Shown here: positions 26,286 through 34,970 of the stretch, piece after piece
Position numbering within the stretch: the first letter of the stretch is position 1
Layout: every line of letters begins with the position of its first letter
NCBI RefSeq assembly: GCF_038007465.1
Contig: NZ_JBBOXF010000001.1
Location: 1,361,001 to 1,425,000, forward strand
DNA: 64,000 nucleotides
From: Sporosarcina sp. FSL K6-1508
Lineage (GTDB): Bacteria > Bacillota > Bacilli > Bacillales_A > Planococcaceae
Direction of reading: 5' to 3'
Position numbers and translations under genes: made by a program
Notes under the pieces: model-generated
What the model was told of the DNA's origin: nothing
Seen by the model: the letters and a program-made list of their open reading frames with translations, nothing else
The model's database searches: none

Positions 26286-26303
26286 ACTGGCATATGCGGG
26301 TAT
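26278..26303 (+). promoter_or_regulatory. Sigma-B-type promoter upstream of the 117-aa gene
   Basis: GTTTCT (26278-26283), 14 bases, GGGTAT (26298-26303). The -10 is perfect and the core GTTT of the -35 is present; the start codon of the following gene is 48 bases further. The -35 overlaps the stop codon of the ElaA-like gene. Confidence 0.6.
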
Positions 26304-26350
26304 ACTCTATGCATAGTGTATTTTTATTAAATCTGAGAGGAATGATTTAA

Positions 26351-26704
26351 ATGGCTCGTAAACGAAATAATAACTTATTGCTTGCAACAATTGCGGCAGG
26401 GGCTTACGCCTATTTCAGTAAAAAAGAAAATAGGGACAAGGCACAAGTCGCATTTAACAACATGAAAACGAAAGTAGATTCCTTCATTGAATCACAAAAG
26501 TTAAACCGCTCTCCTGAAACTAAAGTTGGTCATTCAGATCCTTATGATCTTCAAGACAATAAAATGGTAAGTGAGGGTGCTCAAACGAGTGTTCATTATT
26601 ATAACCAGGAAGTAGAAGACGATGTGGAGATGACTCCGGAAACAGACGGACTCTATCATAAAAAAGAACAAAATGAACCTGGTGTGGAACAATCCTCTCA
26701 ATAA
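26351..26704 (+). CDS. Hypothetical stress-associated protein, YtxH-like N terminus
   Basis: A 117-aa protein. A basic N terminus (MARKRNNN) and a short hydrophobic stretch (LLLATIAAGAYAYFS) are followed by a charged, probably disordered tail rich in Asp, Glu and Gln. This resembles YtxH-type general-stress proteins in outline, but I do not recognise a family with confidence. GAGAGGAATG precedes the ATG. The sigma-B-type promoter just upstream and the own terminator suggest a monocistronic stress gene. Confidence 0.72.
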   Translation: MARKRNNNLLLATIAAGAYAYFSKKENRDKAQVAFNNMKTKVDSFIESQKLNRSPETKVGHSDPYDLQDNKMVSEGAQTSVHYYNQEVEDDVEMTPETDGLYHKKEQNEPGVEQSSQ

Positions 26705-26720
26705 AATTGAGGATTGTAAC

Positions 26721-26759
26721 GAACAAAAGGCGCTTTCTATTAGGAAGCGTTTTTTGTTC
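26721..26759 (+). terminator. Terminator of the 117-aa gene
   Basis: AACAAAAGGCGCTTTC pairs with GGAAGCGTTTTTTGTT (one mismatch) around a 5-base loop. Both strands have a T tract. Confidence 0.8.
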
Positions 26760-26905
26760 TGAGTTAAGAAACAATAAAGTTGGGGAACAGATTATAACAT
26801 AGAGACTTCACAACTAGGCATCAGCGCTAATAACTAGGGAAAAATTAAGTCGGAGTATGGAATAAAGAATAAAAACTTATTAACTATTGGCAAAGAGGTG
26901 GATAG

Positions 26906-27715
26906 GTGAAAGTTACTTATGACAGACGACAACCAGAAATCGATAATGTTCCCATTGATGAGATGAAGCAGCATGACTCTTATGAGAAAAATGAAAACTT
27001 TTTTGGAATGGAAGAGAAATTATTGAATCATCTGTTTCGAGCTGAAAAAGAAGAAGCGCAACAAGAGATTAGAATCATTTTGGATTCTTTGATAATGCAT
27101 ACAGAACATAAAGATATTGATGTCATAAAATATTATTTGATTAGCCTTTCATCGCTGGTAGCAAGACATTTGGAGAAAAACACTCATACTCCGCACAGGG
27201 CATTTGATTTCAATTTAGATTGTTTCATTCTGATTGACTCGAAGTTGAATGAAAAAAATAGGATTGAGTTTGTTGATGACTTGATTGAATTTTATACACA
27301 TATACTTGCAGAGACAAAGCAGCCAGAACTAATACACGGCACAGTAAACGATGTCATCGACTTTATTAACAATAATGTGGAATCTGCGATGACCGTCGAA
27401 GAAATTGCAAAAATAGTTAATATTAGTACGAGCCATTTATCTCGAATTTTTCGAGAGCATACAGGTACTACGCTTGTAGAATATATTGCAATTCGTAAAG
27501 TGGAGGAATCACAGTACCATCTGCGCTTTTCAGAAGATAAAATTTCTGACATATCTGACCGTTTTCATTTTTGCAATCAAAGCTATTTCACACGCATATT
27601 CAAGAAGTATACAGGGCAAACTCCTAGGCGATTTCGAAGCAGTCTGGCAGGAGAATATTTTCGTTACACCATTAATGGGGAAGAAAAAAATTTCCTTGAC
27701 GGTCAATCGTTGTAA
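26906..27715 (+). CDS. AraC family transcriptional regulator
   Basis: A 269-aa regulator. The C-terminal 100 residues form the AraC double helix-turn-helix: MTVEEIAKIVNISTSHLSRI, then ISDISDRFHFCNQSYFTRIF and KKYTGQTPRRFR. The N-terminal 160 residues are helical and charged, without a cupin or known sensor motif. The start is a GTG with AGAGGTGG upstream. It stands 57 bp before a yidC paralogue on the same strand, which may be a target or an operon partner (inference). Confidence 0.88.
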   Translation: MKVTYDRRQPEIDNVPIDEMKQHDSYEKNENFFGMEEKLLNHLFRAEKEEAQQEIRIILDSLIMHTEHKDIDVIKYYLISLSSLVARHLEKNTHTPHRAFDFNLDCFILIDSKLNEKNRIEFVDDLIEFYTHILAETKQPELIHGTVNDVIDFINNNVESAMTVEEIAKIVNISTSHLSRIFREHTGTTLVEYIAIRKVEESQYHLRFSEDKISDISDRFHFCNQSYFTRIFKKYTGQTPRRFRSSLAGEYFRYTINGEEKNFLDGQSL

Positions 27716-27772
27716 TTTTAGGACTAGGTAAGGTATACTTTTTAATAGTTTGAAATAGTGAAGGTGAATCTA

Positions 27773-28633
27773 ATGAAGAAGAAAATTGGATTAGTCGCGA
27801 TGTTAATGACCACTGCCGTTTTCTTGAGCGGTTGTGCAGGCATCCAGAACAAAGAAGGTACATTTTATAATATTTTTGTAAAGCCTATGGATTGGTTACT
27901 GCATTTTTTCAGTGATTTCTTCAATGGGAATTACGGCCTTGCGATTATACTTATCACGGTATTAATCCGGTTAGTTCTAATGCCGCTAATGCTGAAAAAC
28001 TATAAATCGCAACAGAATATGAAAATTAAAATGGATGCGCTTCGCCCTGAGATGGAAGACATTCAAAAGCGTTTGAAAGAAGCAAAAGAAAAAGAACAAA
28101 AAGATGAGCAAATGAAGCTTCAGCAAGAAATGATGGGGCTGTATTCAAAGCATGGTGTCAATCCGCTTAATATGGGTTGTCTTCCATTAGTCATCCAGAT
28201 GCCAATCATCATGGGTCTTTACTTTGCGATTCTCAATTCCACTGAAGTACAAACACATGAGTTCCTTTGGTTCAATCTCGGAGAACCCGACATGATCATG
28301 ATGGTACTTGCCGGGGCGGTCTACTTTGTTCAAGCGCGTGTATCACTCTGGACGATGCCGGAACAGCAGAAGAAACAGATGAAGGCATTTATTTACCTAT
28401 CGCCGATTATGATTATGTTTATTTCATTCAAAGCGATGGCAGCATTACCTCTTTACTGGGCAGTTGGGGGACTTCTACTTATCTTCCAAACGTATTTAGG
28501 CCGCAAGTTCTATTACAAGCATCCTGAAGTAGTGGTAGAAGGTAATGAGGGTATAGTAAGTGAAAAAGAAGAAAAAGCACCAGAGACAAAAAAAGATAAA
28601 GTAAAAGAAATAGACACTAAAGATGACAAATGA
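27773..28633 (+). CDS. Membrane protein insertase, YidC/Oxa1 family lipoprotein
   Basis: A 286-aa lipoprotein insertase that folds and inserts membrane proteins alongside or without SecYEG. A lipobox (VFLSGC, Cys near residue 21) is followed by five membrane segments and the conserved MPLMLKNYKSQQNMK and NPLNMGCLPLVIQMPIIMGL blocks. The basic tail (PETKKDKVKEIDTKDDK) fits ribosome contact. I choose the ATG at 27773 (GAAGGTG upstream); a GTG at 27758 lies before the ribosome site. Bacillales carry two paralogues, SpoIIIJ and YqjG; this is not next to rnpA, so it is probably the second. Confidence 0.9.
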   Translation: MKKKIGLVAMLMTTAVFLSGCAGIQNKEGTFYNIFVKPMDWLLHFFSDFFNGNYGLAIILITVLIRLVLMPLMLKNYKSQQNMKIKMDALRPEMEDIQKRLKEAKEKEQKDEQMKLQQEMMGLYSKHGVNPLNMGCLPLVIQMPIIMGLYFAILNSTEVQTHEFLWFNLGEPDMIMMVLAGAVYFVQARVSLWTMPEQQKKQMKAFIYLSPIMIMFISFKAMAALPLYWAVGGLLLIFQTYLGRKFYYKHPEVVVEGNEGIVSEKEEKAPETKKDKVKEIDTKDDK

Positions 28634-28638
28634 AAGTA

Positions 28639-28668
28639 GGCTGAAGAGAAATCTTCGGCCTTTTTTAT
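28639..28668 (+). terminator. Terminator of the yidC paralogue
   Basis: GGCTGAAGA pairs with TCTTCGGCC round a GAAA tetraloop, followed by TTTTTT. Confidence 0.8.
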
Positions 28669-28736
28669 AGTCAAACTATAGAATTCAAATCTACGCCCAC
28701 ATGGTATGGATTATACAGCCTAGGGAGGTTATCAAA

Positions 28737-28985
28737 ATGCAGTCTAAATGGTTATTTGGAATTGGAATTGTTGCAGCTGCGTTAGCTTCTGTCTATTTCA
28801 TTGTTAAGCTCGATTTGAACAATGCTGTTCTTTCGATGGTGGCTCTGTTTTCATTGACAAACGGAGCTCGGGCAAAATCATTTCGTGAGCAGGGATTGTT
28901 TCGTGAGTCGAAATGGATGTTATGGATGTCACTTTTTTTCGGTTGCGCATTTGTGATATTGCTCATTGTTAGTTTTATTGCATAA
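28737..28985 (+). CDS. Small membrane protein (82 aa)
   Basis: An 82-aa protein with three hydrophobic segments (SKWLFGIGIVAAALASVYFI, then LNNAVLSMVALFSLTNG, then the C-terminal MLWMSLFFGCAFVILLIVSF). GGGAGG lies 8 bases before the ATG at 28737; the frame is open 12 codons further upstream without a ribosome site. It is followed by its own terminator. No family recognised. Confidence 0.72.
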   Translation: MQSKWLFGIGIVAAALASVYFIVKLDLNNAVLSMVALFSLTNGARAKSFREQGLFRESKWMLWMSLFFGCAFVILLIVSFIA

Positions 28986-29030
28986 AAAGACGTTCACCGG
29001 GAACTGAAACCTCTGGTGAGCGTCTTTTTA
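28984..29030. terminator. Bidirectional terminator between convergent genes
   Basis: AAAAAGACG-TTCACC pairs with GGTGA-GCGTCTTTTT, with a central loop. It lies between the 82-aa protein gene and the MFS gene on the other strand. Confidence 0.78.
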
Positions 29031-29050
29031 GATGGAACGATAAATTCAAG

Positions 29051-30205
29051 TCAATAAACATAGCGTTTCTTAGTTGTCAGCACAATGATGATTGCTGGAA
29101 CAGAACAGATAATCATACCGAGAAATGCGAGCCGCGGAGAAATGTCGTACAAATAGCCCCCCAGAAATGTTAGGATAGCCGTGCTTAAACTCATGGCGAA
29201 CGCAGCGTAGATTCCTTGTGCTCCAGCAATTTGATCACGAGGAAGTTTTTCAGAAATAAATTGTATAAACGCGAAATGAGCTAAGCCGAATGACAAGGCG
29301 TGAAGTGCTTGAGTACCAATGAAAACAGTTATGTATGGAAATGAAGAGATAAGTATCCACCTTGCCGTGGATCCAATACCCGCTAGTAAAAACATTGTAG
29401 AAACTTTGACATTTGCAAGTAATCGATCAGCGTATGTGAAGAACAATATTTCAAATAACACTGCAACGTTCAAGATGATCCCGATATAAAAACCATTAAC
29501 TCCAAGATCATTTAGAAAAATGAATCCAAAGTTATAATAGGACGCATGCGCGCCTTGTAAAAGAATAGCGAGTATCAGGACAACTGCAAACCCTTTAGAG
29601 GTGAAAAGGGCTTTAAAATCAATTGCTCGTTTTGTTGAATTACCTTTTACTGGGTTCAATTGTAAAACTGCCGGTGCTGGGCGCATGAAAAATAGGGTTG
29701 CAATGGCTAATCCGGCGATCATTATGTAAAGAATTGCTTTTTCGGTCCAAATAGCTGTAGCAGCCCCAATTAACAAAAGTGCAACTGTGTAACCAATTGA
29801 TCCAAACGACCGACTTTTGCCGTAATGAATACCTTCTGTCTGCATTAAGATAGACGCGCCGCTCTCAACAGCGGGCAATATCATTGGATAGACTGCACTG
29901 AATAAGACCGTAATAATGAGAAGTACAATAGAAGGTGAATCGGGTAAATAGAGGAGCGCTAAAATAAGTGCTGCAAGGGACATCCATTTCATAGCACGAA
30001 TCAGGGACAGTTTTTGTGTCAGGTATGGAAAAACAAGAAATGTCGATAATGATCGGGCAATCATTCCAGCCCCCATAATAATACTAGCCGCTGTTACGGA
30101 TAAACCTTTTTCAATTGTTAGCCAGCCGGTCCAATAGGGAAGAAATACACCCCAAGTAAAGAAGAAAACGAAAAAACTGAACGAAAGCCATCTTTGGTTG
30201 TTCAT
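29051..30205 (-). CDS. MFS transporter, HcaT/phenylpropionate-permease-like
   Basis: A 384-aa permease with 12 hydrophobic segments. It begins with WLSFSFFVFFFTWGVFLPYW and contains a HYGKSRSFGSIGYTVALLL motif in the first half, which is typical of the MFS_1-like group that includes HcaT and LacY-like symporters. GGGAGCAG precedes the ATG. It is divergent from the VanY-type gene. The substrate is not predictable. Confidence 0.85.
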   Translation of the reverse strand: MNNQRWLSFSFFVFFFTWGVFLPYWTGWLTIEKGLSVTAASIIMGAGMIARSLSTFLVFPYLTQKLSLIRAMKWMSLAALILALLYLPDSPSIVLLIITVLFSAVYPMILPAVESGASILMQTEGIHYGKSRSFGSIGYTVALLLIGAATAIWTEKAILYIMIAGLAIATLFFMRPAPAVLQLNPVKGNSTKRAIDFKALFTSKGFAVVLILAILLQGAHASYYNFGFIFLNDLGVNGFYIGIILNVAVLFEILFFTYADRLLANVKVSTMFLLAGIGSTARWILISSFPYITVFIGTQALHALSFGLAHFAFIQFISEKLPRDQIAGAQGIYAAFAMSLSTAILTFLGGYLYDISPRLAFLGMIICSVPAIIIVLTTKKRYVY

Positions 30206-30320
30206 CTGATCTGCTCCCTTACAAACTCCTTATTAATGGTAAATTAAATAATAGCACACGCTGACCACAAAGCGAAATGGTGGTAGACTAGATATATATA
30301 TTGAGAAGGTAGGCTTAGTA

Positions 30321-31229
30321 ATGAAACGAAAAAAAAGCTATTCTAAGAAAAGACATAAAAAACAAGGCAAAGGCCTTACAATTACGTTACTTGTTTCAGC
30401 TGTTATCATGATTGGATTGCTGACTTGGCTTGGATTGAATAATTGGGATGTGGACAAAAGTATAAAAAATGCACAGGAAGCCATTGGTATGTCAGTTCCC
30501 GCAGAGGACGAGACAGTTGCCCCTGAAACTGATGCAACAGTAGAAGATGATGAGAAGGGAAATGAACAAGAGGAAATACCCGATCAGAAATCACAGGAGC
30601 AAACAACACCGCCATCCAAACCCGCTAAAAGCGACAGTACAGACTCAACAAAGTCGGATTCTTCAATTGATAACGGAGGATATATTGAAGGTCAGGTGCT
30701 GCCTAAAGAACCAAAATTCATAAACGGGATTTTACTCGCCAATAAAAAATATCCGCTTCCGGCAACATACGCGCCTGGTGAAGACAAAGCAGCGCGTGCG
30801 GCATTTGAAAAGATGGCAGCGGAAGCGAAACTTGCAGATTTTAATCTCAATGCTTTCAGCACATATCGCTCATTTGAATACCAAACGACCCTTTACGATA
30901 GATATGTTGCTCGTGATGGTAAAAAAGCGGCAGATACGTACAGTGCACGCCCGGGCTATTCCGAACACCAAACAGGGCTAGCGTTCGACATAGGTGAAGT
31001 GAATTTTGAACAGCACTTTGCCTCATCATCATTTGGGGAAACGGGAGCAGGGAAATGGGTGGCAGCGAATGCTCACCGTTTCGGTTTCATTATGCGCTAC
31101 CCAAAAGGGAAAGAACAGATTACTGGATATATGCATGAGGCTTGGCATTTCCGTTATGTTGGCAAGGAAATTGCAGATGAAGTTTTTAAACGAAATATCA
31201 CATTGGAAGAATATCTAGGGGTCCAATAA
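30321..31229 (+). CDS. Membrane-anchored D-alanyl-D-alanine carboxypeptidase (VanY/LdcB type)
   Basis: A 302-aa peptidase of the M15B family, which trims D-Ala or D-amino acids from peptidoglycan stem peptides. A membrane anchor (about residues 18-38) follows a very basic N terminus, and a Glu/Asp/Ser-rich linker (about 60-115) reaches through the wall. The catalytic domain shows the zinc-site motifs SARPGYSEHQTGLAFDIG (His and Asp ligands) and EAWHFRYVG (catalytic Glu and His). GAAGGTAGG precedes the ATG. It has its own terminator. Confidence 0.92.
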   Translation: MKRKKSYSKKRHKKQGKGLTITLLVSAVIMIGLLTWLGLNNWDVDKSIKNAQEAIGMSVPAEDETVAPETDATVEDDEKGNEQEEIPDQKSQEQTTPPSKPAKSDSTDSTKSDSSIDNGGYIEGQVLPKEPKFINGILLANKKYPLPATYAPGEDKAARAAFEKMAAEAKLADFNLNAFSTYRSFEYQTTLYDRYVARDGKKAADTYSARPGYSEHQTGLAFDIGEVNFEQHFASSSFGETGAGKWVAANAHRFGFIMRYPKGKEQITGYMHEAWHFRYVGKEIADEVFKRNITLEEYLGVQ

Positions 31230-31258
31230 ATACTTAAGTGACTCAGATCCCCATAGAA

Positions 31259-31300
31259 CAAAAGGGACGTACCGTATTAGCGGCGCGTCCCTTTTGTTTT
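31259..31300 (+). terminator. Terminator after the VanY-type gene
   Basis: AAAAGGGACG pairs with CGTCCCTTTT around a loop that contains CCGTATTAGCGG, then TGTTTT. Confidence 0.78.
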
Positions 31301-31301
31301 A

Positions 31302-31480
31302 AGATAAGAAATTATAAGTTTTACAACCTGGAGCAGTGTCTAGCTCCAGCGCCCAGCCCCTCGGAGGCCCACAGGATGTGGGGTCACACAGACGTTGCCG
31401 CAGGACGCGGCGCACCTAGGCTGTGTTCCTTAATCGACTTATGCGTGTCGGGTCTACCAAGGCGCTTGCGCTTTTCTTTT
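31302..31480 (+). repeat. Interspersed hairpin element, long form
   Basis: AGATAAGAAATTATAAGTTT and CAACCTGGAGCAGTGTCTAG lead into AGCTCCAGCGCCCAGCCCCT, then a CCCACAGGATGTGGG hairpin, then CACAGACGTTGCCGCAGGAC GCGGCG with a CAGAC...GGCTGTG outer stem, and finally GGGTCTACCAAGGCGCTTGC GCTTTT. The outer ends match the short copy at 41.6 kb; here the whole central module is present in addition. It fills the space between the VanY terminator and the end of the cardiolipin synthase gene. Confidence 0.82.
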
Positions 31481-31481
31481 A

Positions 31482-32933
31482 TTATAAGATGGGTGAAAGT
31501 AATCGTGAAACTGATTCCTTCAATTTAATGAGACGAGTACGTTCCAAATACATTTCATAGGTCAATTCAGTTGATAATTTCATATCCTGTTCGAAAAGCT
31601 CAGCTAATTCATGTGATTTTTCACGATCATAAATGAAGGCATTGACTTCAAAATTCAATTTGAAGCTGCGGACATCGATATTGGCAGTTCCAACAGTTGA
31701 AAGTTCATCATCCACAACAATTTGCTTTGTATGCAAAAAGCCATTTTCATATATATATACTTTTGCCCCTGCTTTTAATAATTTACCGACATTTGAATAA
31801 GTTGCCCAGTAGACAAACATGTGGTCAGGCTTGTTCGGAATCATTATCCGTACGTCAATTCCAGAGAGACATGCAATGCGCAGCGCGTCCAAAAAGCTGA
31901 TATCTGGGATGAAATAAGGTGTTTGAATATAAATATATTTCTTCGCAATGAAAATCATTTTTAAATAACCGTCTTTAATCTGTTCCCACTCAGAGTCGGG
32001 GCCGCTCGACACGATTTGCATTCCGACGGAACCTTTACGAGGGATAGCCGGGAAGAAATGCTCGGCATACTCGATATCATTTTTTTCAGATGCTTGGTTC
32101 CAGTCCAATATAAACCTTGTCTGAAGCGGGTGTACCGCACTTCCTTCAATTCGAAGATGTGTATCACGCCAATAGCCGAACTTCTTGTTCAATCCCAAGT
32201 ATTCATCGCCCACATTGAACCCACCGACATAACCGATTCGTCCGTCGATAACAACGATTTTGCGATGGTTCCGGAAGTTCATTCGAGGATTGATAAGTGG
32301 CATAGTAGCTGGGAAGAATGCTTCAACATCCCCTCCGTTATCAATCAGTTCTTGCAAATGTCTCTTGCGAAGCCCCCGTGAACCGATATCATCGAAGAGC
32401 ACACGCACTTTCACGCCTTGCTTCGCCTTCTGAATCAAAACGTTTAATAGCCTTTTTCCAAGGGTATCTAATTTGAAAATGTAATATTGAAAATGAATAT
32501 GATCTTTCGCTTGTTCGAGGTCTTGAATAAGTGCATCGAATTTAGCTGCGCCATCATTAAAGACCTGGACGTCATTGTCTTGTGTTAGAACAGCATGATT
32601 GTTCCGGAGATGAAGGTAGATCATATCTTTGTAATGGGCTGTATCATCGAGTCTAAATTCCAAGGTGTCTTCTTCGATTGCTTCAATCTGATAGTCAATC
32701 AATTGATCAATTCCGATTTTACTTCGTCCTTCCCAGCGGAAAAGGTGTTTTTCTCTAAGCTGTCTGCCGAGTAAAAGATAGATGAAGAAACCGAAAAATG
32801 GAATGAAGAATATAACGAGAAGCCACGCCCAAGTCGAGGTAGGATCTCTTCTTTCTAAAAAAATAAGAGCAATCGCGAGAAATATATTCAATATAAAAAC
32901 TGCAGTAACTGAAATACTGATTAGCTGAGTCAT
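31482..32933 (-). CDS. cls: Cardiolipin synthase
   Basis: A 483-aa membrane enzyme that joins two phosphatidylglycerols to make cardiolipin. Two N-terminal membrane helices (about 1-60) precede two phospholipase-D domains, each with an HKD motif: HRKIVVIDGRIGYVGGFN and HTKQIVVDDELSTVGTANID. Length is standard for bacterial Cls. AAAGGAGG lies 6 bases before the ATG. The stop codon abuts the right end of an interspersed repeat. It is monocistronic. Confidence 0.95.
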   Translation of the reverse strand: MTQLISISVTAVFILNIFLAIALIFLERRDPTSTWAWLLVIFFIPFFGFFIYLLLGRQLREKHLFRWEGRSKIGIDQLIDYQIEAIEEDTLEFRLDDTAHYKDMIYLHLRNNHAVLTQDNDVQVFNDGAAKFDALIQDLEQAKDHIHFQYYIFKLDTLGKRLLNVLIQKAKQGVKVRVLFDDIGSRGLRKRHLQELIDNGGDVEAFFPATMPLINPRMNFRNHRKIVVIDGRIGYVGGFNVGDEYLGLNKKFGYWRDTHLRIEGSAVHPLQTRFILDWNQASEKNDIEYAEHFFPAIPRKGSVGMQIVSSGPDSEWEQIKDGYLKMIFIAKKYIYIQTPYFIPDISFLDALRIACLSGIDVRIMIPNKPDHMFVYWATYSNVGKLLKAGAKVYIYENGFLHTKQIVVDDELSTVGTANIDVRSFKLNFEVNAFIYDREKSHELAELFEQDMKLSTELTYEMYLERTRLIKLKESVSRLLSPIL

Positions 32934-33104
32934 AAGCGACCTCCTTTACATATAATGCTTATCTTACTAGTATACCGGAAGACTTAGGAAAAAGAAGATA
33001 ACTATAGCAACTAAATAATAGAAAGCCTACTTGACTGATATGTATTACTGGTTTAGAGTATTATTTATGCTACGCACTTATTTGAAAAACTAGGAGGAAA
33101 AAAA

Positions 33105-34496
33105 GTGAATACATTCTTACTTATTCTGAACATTGCCGGGTTGCTCTTGCTCGTCGGTATACTATATAATATGCATCGCAAAAAGGTTTCGTTTTCAAAA
33201 CGTGTTTTCACCGGGCTAGGTCTCGGAATCGTATACGGACTTATTTTACACTTTGCATACGGCACAGATTCAACAGTATTGCAGGAGTCTATGCCGTGGT
33301 TCAACCTGATAGGAACAGGCTATGTTAAATTACTTCAGATGATTGTTATGCCACTCGTTTTCATTTCAATCCTTGGAGCATTCACAAAAATAACAATCGG
33401 CAAGAACTTTGGTAAAATGGCGGGTGTGATATTAGGGCTTCTTATCGGAACAACTGCAATCGCCGCGGTTATCGGAATTTCTGTTACACTTCTTTTTGGC
33501 CTCGATGCGAAGGAAATCGTGCAAGGAGAAGCTGAGCTTGCACGTGGCGTTTCTATTGAAGAGCGCTCAGCAGGGATTGCGGACCGTACACTGCCGGATC
33601 AGTTAATTGACTTGTTGCCTGCGAATCCGTTTCTTGACTTCACCGGTGCACGACCAACTTCAACAATTGGTGTTGTCATCTTTGCAGCATTCCTTGGATT
33701 TGCATATTTGACTCTTACAAGAAAAGATGAAAAAAATGCAGCCACAGTGAAAAAGGGCATCGAAGCGATTTATTCTCTGATCATGGGTGTTGTAAAGATT
33801 GTCTTGCGCTTGACTCCATACGGTATTTTAGCGATTATTGCAACCACCGTAGCGACGTCTGACTTTGCAGCTATCTATAGTCTAGGCAAGTTTGTACTTG
33901 CTTCATATGTAGCCATTTTGGTTATGTTCGGCATTCACTTAATCATTATTGCACTATCAGGATTAAACCCAATCACATACGTGAAAAAAGCAGGGGAAGT
34001 ATTGATATTCGCCTTCTCTTCAAGATCAAGTGCAGGCGCGCTTCCGCTAAACATTGATACACAGACGAATCGTCTCGGCGTGCCTGATGGTATTGCCAAC
34101 TTTGCCGGATCATTCGGCTTATCAATCGGTCAAAACGGTTGCGCAGGAATCTACCCTGCGATGCTCGCAGTAATGATTGCACCATCAGTAGGACAGAATC
34201 CACTTGAACCGACATTCCTTATTACCTTGATTGCGATCGTGGCAATCAGTTCATTCGGAGTTGCCGGAGTTGGCGGCGGAGCAACATTCGCTGCGATTCT
34301 TGTTCTATCAGCACTTAACTTACCAGTTGTATTAGCAGGACTTCTGATTTCAGTAGAACCGCTCATTGACATGGGTCGTACAGCATTAAACGTCAGCGGC
34401 TCCATGACGGCGGGCGTTACAACTGCACGTGTAACAGGCGAACTGGATAAAGACATGTACAACGCTCCGCTTGATAAACAGACAGCTGAAGTATAA
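33105..34496 (+). CDS. tcyP: L-cystine transporter TcyP (DAACS family)
   Basis: A 463-aa symporter with 8-10 hydrophobic segments. The N terminus (TFLLILNIAGLLLLVGILYN) and the SRSSAGALPLNI substrate/ion motif, with GNGC-like QNGCAGIYPAM, match B. subtilis TcyP, a high-affinity, Na+ or H+-coupled L-cystine importer. The start is a GTG with GGAGG 8 bases upstream. It is followed directly by a tandem repeat array. No S-box or T-box was recognised in the 110-bp upstream region. Confidence 0.92.
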   Translation: MNTFLLILNIAGLLLLVGILYNMHRKKVSFSKRVFTGLGLGIVYGLILHFAYGTDSTVLQESMPWFNLIGTGYVKLLQMIVMPLVFISILGAFTKITIGKNFGKMAGVILGLLIGTTAIAAVIGISVTLLFGLDAKEIVQGEAELARGVSIEERSAGIADRTLPDQLIDLLPANPFLDFTGARPTSTIGVVIFAAFLGFAYLTLTRKDEKNAATVKKGIEAIYSLIMGVVKIVLRLTPYGILAIIATTVATSDFAAIYSLGKFVLASYVAILVMFGIHLIIIALSGLNPITYVKKAGEVLIFAFSSRSSAGALPLNIDTQTNRLGVPDGIANFAGSFGLSIGQNGCAGIYPAMLAVMIAPSVGQNPLEPTFLITLIAIVAISSFGVAGVGGGATFAAILVLSALNLPVVLAGLLISVEPLIDMGRTALNVSGSMTAGVTTARVTGELDKDMYNAPLDKQTAEV

Positions 34497-34520
34497 GCCG
34501 TCTACCGATATACTATGGTA

Positions 34521-34926
34521 GACCGCTCATATAACATCGAGAGCGCTCATAAGCTGTTACAGACCGCTCATATAACATCGAGGTCGCTCATAAGCTTGTT
34601 GCAGACTGCTCATATAACGTTGATAGCGCTCAAAAGCTGTTGCGGACTGCTCATATAACGTCGAGAGCTCCCATAAGCTCGTTGCAGACTGCTCATATAA
34701 CGTTGATAGCGCTCAAAAGCTGTTGCAGACCGCTCATATAATATCGAGACCGCTCATAAGCTTGTTGCAGACTGTTCATATAACTCGAGACTGCTCATAA
34801 GTTGTTACAGACCGCTCATATAACATCGAGGGCGCTCATAAGCTGTTGCAGACCGCTCGTATAACGTCGATAGCGCTCATAAGCTGTTGCAGACCGATCA
34901 TATAATAGCGATAGCGTTCATAAAAT
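34521..34926. repeat. 41-42-bp tandem repeat array (9 full units plus a partial)
   Basis: Units begin with GACCGCTCATATAACATCGA and continue AGCGCTCATAAGCTGTTGCA. Lengths are 41, 42, 41, 42, 41, 42, 40, 41 and 41 bp, with a tenth, incomplete unit starting at 34892. Each unit is two half-units of about 20-21 bp sharing CGCTCATA. The core CCGCTCATAA also occurs in the array at 14.3-14.8 kb. It fills the gap between tcyP and the terminator of the XRE gene. No coding role is seen. Confidence 0.9.
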
Positions 34927-34927
34927 G

Positions 34928-34970
34928 AAAAAATACCGTAGAAGACGTCATTGTCTTCTGCGGTATTTTT
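34928..34970. terminator. Bidirectional terminator between tcyP array and XRE gene
   Basis: AAAAAATACCGTAGAAGAC pairs with GTCTTCTGCGGTATTTTT (one mismatch), loop of 6. A and T tracts flank both sides. Confidence 0.88.

Noticed and set aside
14345..34926. Tandem arrays as possible CRISPR
   Set aside because: Units are contiguous and all similar, with no unique spacers between conserved repeats, and no cas genes occur in the window.
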